Positions 1 through 8,298 of a stretch of DNA of 43,272 nt are shown here, one piece after another. The stretch is from Clostridiales bacterium (lineage in GTDB: Bacteria > Bacillota > Clostridia > Oscillospirales > Oscillospiraceae). How positions within the stretch are numbered: position 1 is the first letter of the stretch; each line of letters begins with the position of its first letter. The DNA is taken from assembly GCA_021201185.1 (NCBI GenBank), contig JAJQFJ010000074.1, positions 1 through 43,272 of the forward strand, read 5' to 3'. Position numbers and translations under genes: made by a program. The notes beneath the pieces are model-generated. The model was not told the origin of the DNA and searched no databases. It saw only the letters and a program-made list of their open reading frames with translations.

Positions 1-1338
1 GGAGCGGGCGTAGCTCCCCGCCTCCATCCCCTCCCGCCCGGAGAGGAAGGAGGAGAGGGCGCTGAAGGTCCCCCCCACCTCCCGGAGATCCAGCCGGGCC
101 AGCAGGTCGTAGTTGGACTCGATCATCTTAAAAAAGGTGTCGTCCATCCGGCTGGTGGTGCAGAACTGCCGCTGGGCGGCGTCAAACTCCGGGGAGTGGA
201 TGAGGATGTCCCCCTCCCCCATGCAGTCCAAAATCAGTAGGAATTGGGGGTAGGCATTGGTGTAGGCGAATACCCCCATGTTCACCACCTCATAGCCCTC
301 AAACGCCTGGTCGATGGCAGCGCTGTCGTAGCCGAACCGGGTGGAGGAGCCGGAGAACAGGACGATTTTCTGACTGTCGCTCAGGGTGAGCAGCCGGTCA
401 AACTTGTCGGTAAAGGTGTCGTAATAGGTGCCGCTGTACACCGGGTCCTCCACGGCGTTCAGGTGGACAGTCCGGAGATCGTCACAGTCCTGGAAGCTGT
501 AGTCGTTGAGGGTGACGATGTTGTCCGAGAGGTAGAGGGTGGTCAGGGTGCAGCCCCGGAATGCCCCGCTCTCCAGCGTCCGGACGGTGTTGGGGAGGAT
601 CACCGTATCGCACGCCGCGTCCGCAAAGGCCCCCTCCCCGATGTACCGGACGGGCAGTCCGTCCAGCTCGGCGGGGATGGAGATGACGCTGTCCGTGCCG
701 GAGTAGCCGGTGATTTTCACCCCGTCTCCCGCCTCCTCCCAGGCAAAGCAGCTCTCGTCCGTCCATCTGCTCCACTGGGCGTAGAGGGTCAGTTCCTCCG
801 CCGGGTCTGCCCGGCTCCCCAGGCCCACCGCCGTGCCGGAGCCGTCCGCCCGGGTGTTCCAGCCGATGAGGGTGTACCCCTCCCGTTCAAACAGCTCCAC
901 GCCGGTGGAGGTGTTCCACCGGAGATGGGTGGTGGCCGTGACCACCTCCACCGGCTGGGAGGCGTCCCCCCCGTCCAGGCGCTCGCCCCCGTTGGCGTCG
1001 TAGTACACGATCTCCCCCTCCTGCTCCAGATAGAGAGATACCGTCGTGGAGTAGCAGACGCTGTGGAGGGTCAGGGTGACGGTGCGGCCCGACTGGTCGA
1101 TCTCCGCATCCTCATAGTCCGTCCCGGCGAGGGTGTAGCCGTCCTCCAGGGTCAGGGTAAAGACGGCGTCCTCCCCCCTGAGGGGGGCGGCGGTATAGCT
1201 CTCCGCCGTGTAGCCCTCCCCCTCCTCCAGCACCACCGGGCAGGTCAGGGCCGCCCGGGCCGCCGTGGCGGAGCCGCAGGAGGTGAGCAAAAGGATACAG
1301 GCCAGGAAAAGGGGCGGCAGAATTCTCCCTCTTTTCAT
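1..1338 (-). CDS. Lipoprotein with InlB-type repeat, BspA-like LRR and SGNH-like domain (partial)
   Basis: The frame stays open for 446 codons from ATG at 1338 and runs off the left edge of the window, so the C-terminus is missing. The N-terminus is a lipoprotein signal with lipobox LLTSC (Cys21). Residues about 110-190 resemble a Listeria-Bacteroides (InlB B) repeat: YYDANGG, then GYTLIGWNT, then LTLYAQWS. Residues about 205-290 carry BspA-style leucine-rich repeats (IGEGAFAD, LESGAFRG, LNDYSFQD). From about 324, KIVLFSGSSTRFGYDS followed by VVNMGVFAY resembles an SGNH/DltD-like hydrolase start. It begins 43 nt after the rhamnulokinase stop, so it is probably co-transcribed with it. The domain order suggests a surface protein that binds something and may de-acylate it. 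The substrate is unknown, and the SGNH call is tentative because the catalytic Asp-His end is outside the window. Confidence 0.8.
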   Translation of the reverse strand, partial: MKRGRILPPLFLACILLLTSCGSATAARAALTCPVVLEEGEGYTAESYTAAPLRGEDAVFTLTLEDGYTLAGTDYEDAEIDQSGRTVTLTLHSVCYSTTVSLYLEQEGEIVYYDANGGERLDGGDASQPVEVVTATTHLRWNTSTGVELFEREGYTLIGWNTRADGSGTAVGLGSRADPAEELTLYAQWSRWTDESCFAWEEAGDGVKITGYSGTDSVISIPAELDGLPVRYIGEGAFADAACDTVILPNTVRTLESGAFRGCTLTTLYLSDNIVTLNDYSFQDCDDLRTVHLNAVEDPVYSGTYYDTFTDKFDRLLTLSDSQKIVLFSGSSTRFGYDSAAIDQAFEGYEVVNMGVFAYTNAYPQFLLILDCMGEGDILIHSPEFDAAQRQFCTTSRMDDTFFKMIESNYDLLARLDLREVGGTFSALSSFLSGREGMEAGSYARS

Positions 1339-1381
1339 GGCCTGTGTCCTCCGTTCTGATTCATGACCGGCTATGCCCCGG

Positions 1382-2836
1382 TCACGGCACGATCTCCTGA
1401 ATGTCGAAGCTCTCCCCGATGGCGTTTCGGGCCTCCCAGAGGGAGGAGTAATCTCCCGTCACCATCATCTGCACCAGCAGATTGCCGATGGCGACCCCCT
1501 CCACCGGGCCGGCGTAGACGGTCAGGCCGGTGGCCCGGGCGGTCATCTCGTTCAGATAGGCGTCCTGACTGCCGCCGCCCACGATGTTGATGCTGGTGAA
1601 CCGCTTCCCCGTCAGCCGGGAGAGGCAGTCCACGGCGTCGGCGTAGCACAGAGCCAGACTGTGATAGATGCACTGCATCGTCTCCCCCACCGTCTCCGGG
1701 GGCTGCTGGCCGGTCTTTTCGCAGAAGTCCCGGATGGCCTGGAACATGCTCTCCGGGGCCAGGAAGGAGTGGTCGTTCACGTCCACCGTGGAGGGGAAAT
1801 CCGCCGCCTCCCGGGCGGCCTCCGCCAGCGCCTCGAAGGTCCACAGATTCTGGTCTGTCCCGGCCGTCCGGTTTCGCCGCTCCCCCTCCACGTAGGAGAT
1901 GCCGTTGAGCTCCCGGTAGATGCACTCCACCATCCACAGGCCCATGATGTTTTTCAGGAAGCGGAACCGCCGCCAGGCGCCCCCCTCGTTGGTGAAGTTC
2001 TCCGCCTGGCTCTCCGGGGTGGTGATGGCCTTGTGCAGCTCCACCCCCAGCAGGGACCAGGTGTCGCTGGAGAGGAACACCGCCTCGTCGTCCCGGGCGG
2101 GGACCGCCAGAAAGGCGGAGCCGGTGTCGTGGGTGGCGGGGAGGATGACCTGGCAGTTATAGCCCACCCGGGCCTGGACGCTCTCCTTCAATCCCCCCAA
2201 AATCGTTCCCGGCATGGAGAGGGGGCCGAACAGATCGAAGGGCAGCCCCATCCGGATGAGCACCTCCTCGTCCCAGGTCCGGGTCTTTGCGTTGACCAGG
2301 GCGGTGGAGGTGGCGTTGGTGTACTCGTTGCGGATGACGCCGGTGAGCAGGTAGTTGAAGTATTCCGGCAGCATGAGGAAGTGGGCCGCCCGGTCCAGCT
2401 CCTCCGGTCGCTCCTGTGTCAGGGCGGCCAGCTGATAGATGGTGTTGAAGGGCTGATACTGGATACCTGTGCGGCTGTAGAGCCAGTCGAAGGGCACGTC
2501 CTCCTCCAGCTGCTCCCGCATCCCCTGGGTCCGCTTATCCCGGTAGGCCACAGCGTCGCCGATGAGTCCGCCGTCCCGGTCCAGCAGGACAAAGTCCACC
2601 GCCCAGGTGTCGATGCCCAGGGTAGAGGGGATCTTCCCCAGCCGATAGCAGGCCCGCATCCCCGCCAGAATGTTCTCCCACAGGGCCTCCAGGTTCCAGC
2701 AGTCGTGTCCACGGCGGCGCACCTGCCGGTTCTCAAAACGATAGACCTCCTCCAGCACCATGCGTCCGTCCTCGACATGGCCCAGAATGTGCCGTCCCTG
2801 GGAGGCGCCAATGTCAATGGCAAGATGGTATTGCAT
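1382..2836 (-). CDS. rhaB: Rhamnulokinase (FGGY-family sugar kinase)
   Basis: Predicted to phosphorylate L-rhamnulose to L-rhamnulose 1-phosphate in the cytoplasm. The 484-residue protein has the usual length. It opens with the phosphate-binding motif AIDIGASQGRHIL, has the FGGY-type GIDTWAVDF segment, and ends with the ADP-binding region INIVGGGSQDAYLNEM typical of RhaB. The ATG at 2836 is preferred over upstream starts because a GGGAG ribosome site lies just before it and the family N-terminus begins there. It has its own promoter and follows the GH3/GH78 genes, which should release rhamnose. Rhamnose isomerase (rhaA) and rhamnulose-1-phosphate aldolase (rhaD) are not in this window. Another FGGY kinase specificity is possible, but the sequence reads best as RhaB. 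Confidence 0.9.
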   Translation of the reverse strand: MQYHLAIDIGASQGRHILGHVEDGRMVLEEVYRFENRQVRRRGHDCWNLEALWENILAGMRACYRLGKIPSTLGIDTWAVDFVLLDRDGGLIGDAVAYRDKRTQGMREQLEEDVPFDWLYSRTGIQYQPFNTIYQLAALTQERPEELDRAAHFLMLPEYFNYLLTGVIRNEYTNATSTALVNAKTRTWDEEVLIRMGLPFDLFGPLSMPGTILGGLKESVQARVGYNCQVILPATHDTGSAFLAVPARDDEAVFLSSDTWSLLGVELHKAITTPESQAENFTNEGGAWRRFRFLKNIMGLWMVECIYRELNGISYVEGERRNRTAGTDQNLWTFEALAEAAREAADFPSTVDVNDHSFLAPESMFQAIRDFCEKTGQQPPETVGETMQCIYHSLALCYADAVDCLSRLTGKRFTSINIVGGGSQDAYLNEMTARATGLTVYAGPVEGVAIGNLLVQMMVTGDYSSLWEARNAIGESFDIQEIVP

Positions 2837-2870
2837 CGATGCTCCCGCCTTTCTCTCGTCTCTTCTCCAC

Positions 2871-2899
2871 ATTCTAACATAGCCGAACAATCGGGGCAA
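2871..2899 (-). promoter_or_regulatory. Promoter of rhaB
   Basis: On the minus strand TTGCCC and TAGAAT are separated by exactly 17 nt, about 35 nt upstream of the rhaB start. Matches to the vegetative consensus are 4/6 and 5/6. Confidence 0.55.
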
Positions 2900-2958
2900 G
2901 GAGAAACGCAGGAAAACTTTCAAATTGGGTGGAATCCCATCGTTTCCATGTGCTCAAA

Positions 2959-2984
2959 CTGCCGCAGGCGGGGGCCTGCGGCAG
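2959..2984 (-). terminator. Stem-loop, probable terminator of the GH3/membrane protein genes
   Basis: A perfect 11-bp stem (CTGCCGCAGGC) has a 4-nt loop. On the minus strand it is followed only by TTTGAG; on the plus strand by TCTGTTTTGTG. It lies between the stop of the small membrane protein gene and the rhaB promoter. The poor T-tract makes efficiency uncertain. Confidence 0.5.
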
Positions 2985-3028
2985 TCTGTTTTGTGTGCAG
3001 TTGTGCAGGGAACGATTGCTTTTGCTGC

Positions 3029-3057
3029 GGGCCGGACGGCGGCACGCCGCCCGGCCC
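3029..3057. other. GC-rich inverted repeat downstream of the small membrane protein gene
   Basis: A near-perfect 13-bp stem with a 3-nt loop (GCA) lies 20 nt past the stop at 3077. No T-run follows on the minus strand. It may protect the mRNA 3' end or act together with the hairpin at 2959-2984. Confidence 0.45.
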
Positions 3058-3076
3058 GGAGGTGGATGGGAACCGA

Positions 3077-3496
3077 TTACTCCTTGCTCACATCGAAGAA
3101 GGAAGCAATGATGCTCAGGATGGCGGCGACCACCAGGACAGCGATAGCAATGATGGCTCCGGTCATGTCAGAAATGTTGGAGGCATTGTTCTCGAAGGTC
3201 ATGATGGAGGCGATGCCCGCCACGCGGACGCTGACCAGCATGATGGCGGAGATCATCAGCAGAGCGGAGGCGGCCACAGGCAGGATGTCCGCCCAGGTCT
3301 GGTTGCTCTTGCCGTCCACGATCAGGTAGACCAGCAGGGCCACAACGGCGGCTCCGGCGCAGCCGGCCACGACGGGGCTGACCCCCAGGCTGGCAAAGTA
3401 GGAGGTGCCGGTGTTGACGAGATAGGCCACCAGGCCGACCACTCCGACGATCAGAGTGATAATGGTCAGAAGGAAGCCAGCAGATTTGTTTTTCAT
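3077..3496 (-). CDS. Small four-helix membrane protein, unknown function
   Basis: Not assigned to a named family. The 139-residue protein starts MKNKSAGFLLTII and has about four hydrophobic segments (roughly residues 8-27, 40-60, 70-88 and 112-133), with short hydrophilic turns such as DGKSNQTW. The ATG at 3496 has a GGAGGG ribosome site. The gene starts 19 nt after the GH3 stop, so the two are almost certainly translated from one mRNA. The GH3 enzyme carries a hydrophobic anchor at each end, which makes this a plausible partner that holds or stabilises it in the membrane. That link is inference from position only. Confidence 0.75.
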   Translation of the reverse strand: MKNKSAGFLLTIITLIVGVVGLVAYLVNTGTSYFASLGVSPVVAGCAGAAVVALLVYLIVDGKSNQTWADILPVAASALLMISAIMLVSVRVAGIASIMTFENNASNISDMTGAIIAIAVLVVAAILSIIASFFDVSKE

Positions 3497-3515
3497 GATT
3501 TCAGTCCCTCCGTTC

Positions 3516-6500
3516 TCAGTTTTCCTTGCGGCGGGCGGCTCTGACATACATGACCACGCAGGCCACGGTCAGAACGCCGAAGCCGATCTGCAGACCGGTG
3601 AGCAGGTTGTCATACCAGGTGCGGACACTGACCACGTGGGAGGTGGAGGAGTAGCCGTCCATTGCGTTGGAGTTGGCGATGGCATAGGCCTGCCAGGTCA
3701 TGGCCTGCTTCAGAGCGGTCAGCAGGGTCTCGTCCTCGCTGACATTGTCCACCGTCCAGTAGTCCCACTTCTCGGAGACAGCAGCCATGGTGCTCTCACC
3801 GGTGTTGCAGGTCATGGTGATGCCGTTGATGACGGCCTCCTTCAGCACGGCGTAGTTGGCGGTCTGGATGAAGTCCTCGCTCATCAGACCCTGGAAGCCC
3901 CACTCCTCACGGAGAATGTTGATCATCAGGCCGGTGTGGGAGTTGTCGGTGTAGCAGCCGATCCGGTTGTAGGCGGTCATCATAGCCAGGCACCCGGCGT
4001 CCTCCACAGCGGACTGGAAGCAACGCAGCTCGTTCTCGCGGGCGGCCTGCTCGGTGGCGAATACGGCCACACCAGAACGGTTGATCTCGGTGTCGTTGTA
4101 GGCAAAGTGCTTGGGAGCGGCCAGGCAGCCATACTCCATAGCACCGGTGACGGTGGCAGCAGCCTGGAAGGCAGTCAGGACGGAGTCCTCAGAGTAATAC
4201 TCGTGGTTCCGGGCGTTGTAGGGGGAGCGATGGATGTTCGCGCCGACGCCCCACCAGATGGTCAGGTTGGACCACAGGGAGTAGTTGCCCATGACCTCGC
4301 CGTAGGCCTGCGCCAGCTCCTTGCTGAAGGTGGAGCCGATGACGGTCTCGTTGGCCATGACGCCAGCAGTGTAGTTGTAGTTGGGGTCGTCCTCGGAGAC
4401 GGAGTAGGGGTCGCCGGAACCTTCAGCGGAGGCATAGGTGCCCAGGGTGTAGGAGTAGATGCCGTTGGGGCCATCGTTCTGGATGACCTCGGGGGAGCCG
4501 ATGGAGTCGATGGCCTTGGTGCTGGTGCCGCCGAAGCCGGTGCGGATCATGCAGTCCTCAAGGGTGATCTGATCCATCAGCAGGGTCCAGCTCTCGTCAT
4601 TGATGTCGGTGACGCCCTTGAGGTCTGCCAGGGTCAGGCCGTTGTCCGCACCGAAGGTGACGGAGGAGGCGTCGCCGTTGGCGGTGATCTCATAGTTGTC
4701 GTTGTCCATGACGTCCAGCATCTCGTCGGTGGCGGTCAGGTTCTCATAGGTGATGGGGAAGGTGCCGTCCCAGTCATTCCGGGTCAGGTAGGTCACGGTG
4801 CCCTCCATCCAGTAGTTGAGGTCCATGTCCTCCAGCTGGTTCTCCACAGCAGTGCCGTTCTTGGTGGTGGCAAAGGTGGTGTTGTCCAGGGCGTCCAGGG
4901 TCCAGGTGCCGACCTTGGCGCTGTCGCCGTCCTCGGTCATGCCGTCGGCAGTGGTGTAGCCCTGAGCGGCCAGGACGTTGTTGGCGGCCTCGTGAGCGCC
5001 GTTACCGAGGGCGAAATAGTAGTCGCCGGCATCCAGGATGTAGCAGCCGGAGGTGCCGGCGGCGTTGTCAGAGGTGGAGTCCCAGGAGGCCATGTACTGC
5101 ATATCGGCAGTGATGGTCACGGTCTCGCTCTCACCGGCGCCCAGCTCGGAGGTCTTCTCATAGTCCAGCAGCTGCACGCCCGCCTTCTCCACGCCGTTTG
5201 CGATGTCATAATCGGTGTAGGGAGTGGAGACGTAGAGCTGAACCACGTCCTTGCCGGCCACGTCGCCGGTGTTGGTGACGGTGACGGTGGCAGTGACGGT
5301 CTGGTTCTCCAGATCCACTTCCAGGCTGTCCAGGGTCTGCTCGAAGGTGGTGTAGCTCAGGCCGTAGCCAAAGGCGTAGGTCACCTCGTTATCATAGCTC
5401 CACTCGGAACCGTCATGGCTGCCGGTGGTGGAGGTAGCGTTGCCCTGGCCCAGGACGGTGTCCATGTAACGGGTCTCATAGTACTTGTAGCCGATGTAGA
5501 TGCCCTCGGCCTCGACCTGGGCGGAGTTGATGGAGTAGTCAGAGTTGGCGTTCGTCCAGGTGAAGTTGCCAAAGTTCTGAGCGGAGGGAGCGCTGGCGTT
5601 GTCCACCGCATAGGTGTCGCTCAGATGGCCGGAGGGGTTGGCATCGCCGGAGAGGATGTCAGCCACACCGTAGAAGCCGTAGCCGCCGGGGAGGCCCACC
5701 TGGAGGATGGCGTCCACGCCGTCGTTCTCCGCGATCTCCTCGATCTCCATGGCGCTGGCGTTGTTCAGAATGACGATGACCTTGCCGCCGTTGGACTCCT
5801 TGGCCTCGACAGCAGCGCTAATCAGGTCGCGCTCGTCGTCAGACAGGCCCAGTGCGTCGGTCTGGTTCAGATCCTGGGAGGGGTCCACGCCGTCCTCGCC
5901 GGGGAGATAGGTGCCGTTCTCACTGGCGGAGCGGGCGATGGTGATGATCATCACGTTGTAGTCGTCCATGCTGCTCTGCCAGTCGGCGTCAGCAGCGGAC
6001 ATATCCGCCTGAGAGGGCTCCTTGCTGGTGAAGTAGCCGTCGGTGGAGGGGGTGGTGATGTGGGTATAGGTGATGGTGCTGCCCCAGCTCTCCACCTCGG
6101 TGACGAAGCTGGACTCCAGGGAGTCGTACAGGGCCTGGAGATCGGCGTTGATGGAGAAGCCCTTGGCCTCCAGCGCCTCAACAAAGTCCACGGTATCCGC
6201 GTCCGTGCCCTCGTTCTCGGTGAGGCTGGAACCCATGTCGCCGCCCATGACCGGATAGTAGCTGGAGAAGCCCAACAGGGAGATTTTCTGGGTCTCTTCC
6301 TCGGTCAGGGGCAGGGCGTTGTTCTCGTTCTTCAGAAGAACGCTGCCCTCCTCACTCATCTGCTCGCCCAGGTCAGCGATGGCCTGCACCAGCTCGGTGG
6401 TGGTGGAGTAGTCGGACGTATAGCTGTACAGTTCGGACGTGTCCTCGTCGTCAGAGACGACCATGGTGCTGGTGGTGCCCAGCAGACTGTCCAGGTTGGT

Positions 6501-6611
6501 GCGGTAGGTCTCCACGATGGGGGACATGGCCACACACAGGGCCAGCAGGGATGCTGTCAGTGCCGTCAGGCCACGCCAGCGGCGCTGACCGGCACGCTTC
6601 TTGTTTTTCAT
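3516..6611 (-). CDS. Membrane-tethered GH3 beta-glycosidase with permuted domain order
   Basis: Predicted to hydrolyse beta-linked glucosides or related beta-glycosides outside the membrane. In this 1031-residue protein the GH3 alpha/beta sandwich domain comes first (about residues 70-370, with SEEGSVLLKNENNALPL near its start). An Fn3-like domain follows (about 460-570). The GH3 TIM barrel comes last (about 660-960), with APKHFAYND, MMTAYN and the nucleophile segment GLMSEDF (Asp913). This is the reverse of the usual GH3 order; such permutation is known for some Ruminococcus and Butyrivibrio beta-glucosidases. A hydrophobic stretch follows the basic N-terminus (about 15-33), and a second one precedes RAARRKEN at the C-terminus. 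The residue before the nucleophile is Glu rather than the usual Ser/Thr. The ribosome site is GGGAGGT. The gene lies between a sugar symporter and a small membrane protein. Confidence 0.88.
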   Translation of the reverse strand: MKNKKRAGQRRWRGLTALTASLLALCVAMSPIVETYRTNLDSLLGTTSTMVVSDDEDTSELYSYTSDYSTTTELVQAIADLGEQMSEEGSVLLKNENNALPLTEEETQKISLLGFSSYYPVMGGDMGSSLTENEGTDADTVDFVEALEAKGFSINADLQALYDSLESSFVTEVESWGSTITYTHITTPSTDGYFTSKEPSQADMSAADADWQSSMDDYNVMIITIARSASENGTYLPGEDGVDPSQDLNQTDALGLSDDERDLISAAVEAKESNGGKVIVILNNASAMEIEEIAENDGVDAILQVGLPGGYGFYGVADILSGDANPSGHLSDTYAVDNASAPSAQNFGNFTWTNANSDYSINSAQVEAEGIYIGYKYYETRYMDTVLGQGNATSTTGSHDGSEWSYDNEVTYAFGYGLSYTTFEQTLDSLEVDLENQTVTATVTVTNTGDVAGKDVVQLYVSTPYTDYDIANGVEKAGVQLLDYEKTSELGAGESETVTITADMQYMASWDSTSDNAAGTSGCYILDAGDYYFALGNGAHEAANNVLAAQGYTTADGMTEDGDSAKVGTWTLDALDNTTFATTKNGTAVENQLEDMDLNYWMEGTVTYLTRNDWDGTFPITYENLTATDEMLDVMDNDNYEITANGDASSVTFGADNGLTLADLKGVTDINDESWTLLMDQITLEDCMIRTGFGGTSTKAIDSIGSPEVIQNDGPNGIYSYTLGTYASAEGSGDPYSVSEDDPNYNYTAGVMANETVIGSTFSKELAQAYGEVMGNYSLWSNLTIWWGVGANIHRSPYNARNHEYYSEDSVLTAFQAAATVTGAMEYGCLAAPKHFAYNDTEINRSGVAVFATEQAARENELRCFQSAVEDAGCLAMMTAYNRIGCYTDNSHTGLMINILREEWGFQGLMSEDFIQTANYAVLKEAVINGITMTCNTGESTMAAVSEKWDYWTVDNVSEDETLLTALKQAMTWQAYAIANSNAMDGYSSTSHVVSVRTWYDNLLTGLQIGFGVLTVACVVMYVRAARRKEN

Positions 6612-6647
6612 GTCTTACCTCCCGTATGATATAATTTTATCCACACG

Positions 6648-6689
6648 CCGTCCCCCGTCCCAGTCTCCCGATTCCGGTCGGGGGGACGG
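6648..6689 (-). other. Intercistronic stem-loop between symporter and GH3 genes
   Basis: A 9-bp stem (CCGTCCCCC with GGGGGACGG) encloses a loop of about 24 nt in the 102-nt gap. An AT-rich stretch with the GH3 ribosome site follows it. It could stabilise the upstream mRNA or partly terminate transcription. Confidence 0.4.
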
Positions 6690-6713
6690 CAATGCTTCAC
6701 AAAGGGAGATGTT

Positions 6714-8153
6714 TCAGCCCTTCTTCCGGGCGGCGATGGCGGCCTGCTCCTCGGGGAGGTTCTTCTCCACGGTGAACATGGCGATCAGCACGGCGCAGAC
6801 GGCATAGGCCACAGTCTCGATCCAGATGTAGCTGATGCCGATGGTGGACTGGGTGGCGGCGGTCTGAGCGGTGGCAGTGGCGTCATAGCCGGAGCCAAGC
6901 AGAGCCATAAAGACGGCGTTCATAATGGGAGTAGCGGCCACCATCAGGGAGCTGTAAATGCTCATGGTCAGTCCGTCGGTACGGATGCCGCTCTTGAACT
7001 CGATGTGGTCGATGACGTCGGCCAGCATAGCCAGGATCAGGTAGCAGGCAGGAGAGGAGCCCAGGCACTTGATGGCCACGCCGATGGCCACGAGGACGAT
7101 GTTGGTGCCGCCCAGGCCGGCGATAATGCCGCCGACGACGCCCACGATCTGGCCCACAAAGACCACCTTGGCCTTGCCGAACTTATTGGCCAGGGGAACC
7201 ACGAAGACAGCAGCCACAGCCATGGGGATAGCGCCCATAATGCTCAGCAGCGTCTGGGCAACGCCCCAGTCGCCGCCCAGGGGAGTGGCGTCCACCACCC
7301 ACTGGCAGAAATAGCTCATAGAGCCGTTCTTGATGGCGCCGGACCACTGGAACCCCAGGTAGAACAGGATGATGATCCACCACCACTTCTCGCTAGTGAC
7401 GGCCTTGAGCTGCTCGCCCAGAGGAGGAGCGGAGCTCTTCTGCTCCTCGCCCTCGGTCATGCTCTCCTCGGTGACACGCTCACGGGTGAACTTGTACTGG
7501 AGGAAGATGGTCAGAGCGGAGAAGATGGCGATGGCCAGCATGACCAGGAACCACATATTCTGGTCGTTGCCCATGACGTTGGACACCAGGATGGGGAAGA
7601 ACATGGAGCCCACGCCCATGACGCCCAGACCGGCGATGTTGGTGAAGGAGGCCAGCGCGCCGCGATCCTGGCTGTTCCGGGTGGAGACAGCGATCATAGT
7701 GGAGTTGGCGGTGTTGTAGATGGGGTAGGCCACCGCATAGTACAGGTTGTAAGCGATGGCGATCCAGACCATCTTGGCAATCTCGCTCTCGAAGGGGACG
7801 ATGAACATGAGCAGGCTGCCGATGGACAGGGTCAGAGCGGACAGCAGCACCCAGGGACGGGCCTTACCGGCCAGGCAGTGAGTGCGCTCGATCAGCTGGC
7901 CCACGATCAGGTTGGCCGCCACGATGAGGATGGTGGAGACCACCTGCAGGATGGACAGGAAGCTGGTGTCCAGCAGGAGGACGTCGGTGAAGTACTTGTT
8001 CAGGAAGCTGGTGAAGATACCGGAGGACAGCAGAGCGCCAAAGGGGCCAACCAGGTAGCCCAGCAGCATCTCGGGCATTTTTACCCTGTCGGTCTTAATG
8101 GCGGTGCTTGTCAGAGGCGTGCTCCAGAAGCCACCCTTTTCGTTTTTGCTCAT
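6714..8153 (-). CDS. GPH-family sugar:cation symporter (MFS)
   Basis: Predicted to import a glycoside with a cation across the cytoplasmic membrane. The 479-residue protein has the length and roughly 12 hydrophobic segments of the glycoside-pentoside-hexuronide:cation family. It shows the N-terminal pattern MPEMLLGYLVGPFG and ends with a basic cytoplasmic tail. A hydrophilic central linker (about residues 215-235, rich in Glu/Ser) splits the two halves. It lies directly downstream of a cytoplasmic alpha-L-rhamnosidase, so a rhamnose-containing disaccharide or glycoside is the most likely cargo; this is inference. The start has an AAAGGA ribosome site. Confidence 0.85.
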   Translation of the reverse strand: MSKNEKGGFWSTPLTSTAIKTDRVKMPEMLLGYLVGPFGALLSSGIFTSFLNKYFTDVLLLDTSFLSILQVVSTILIVAANLIVGQLIERTHCLAGKARPWVLLSALTLSIGSLLMFIVPFESEIAKMVWIAIAYNLYYAVAYPIYNTANSTMIAVSTRNSQDRGALASFTNIAGLGVMGVGSMFFPILVSNVMGNDQNMWFLVMLAIAIFSALTIFLQYKFTRERVTEESMTEGEEQKSSAPPLGEQLKAVTSEKWWWIIILFYLGFQWSGAIKNGSMSYFCQWVVDATPLGGDWGVAQTLLSIMGAIPMAVAAVFVVPLANKFGKAKVVFVGQIVGVVGGIIAGLGGTNIVLVAIGVAIKCLGSSPACYLILAMLADVIDHIEFKSGIRTDGLTMSIYSSLMVAATPIMNAVFMALLGSGYDATATAQTAATQSTIGISYIWIETVAYAVCAVLIAMFTVEKNLPEEQAAIAARKKG

Positions 8154-8191
8154 CTTGCTTCATTTCCTTTCTGTTTTCTGGGAGCCGGGGA

Positions 8192-8224
8192 CTCCAGAGG
8201 CCGGGTGCACTCCGGCCTCTGGAG
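8192..8224 (-). other. Perfect intercistronic stem-loop between GH78 and symporter genes
   Basis: A 13-bp perfect stem (CTCCAGAGGCCGG) with a 7-nt loop lies in the 145-nt gap after the rhamnosidase stop. There is no T-run on the minus strand, so it is more likely an mRNA-stabilising or processing element than a terminator. Confidence 0.5.
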
Positions 8225-8298
8225 CAGAGGCTCCGGATTTGTTTGGAAGGGCCGTGGGGCTCTCCCAGCTTTACCTCTGATGAGGAGATAAACGATGA

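Noticed and set aside
3456..6629. A very long plus-strand open frame opposite the GH3 gene
   Set aside because: Its translation is Gly/Val/His-rich low-complexity sequence, it has no ribosome site, and it mirrors the codon pattern of the real minus-strand gene.
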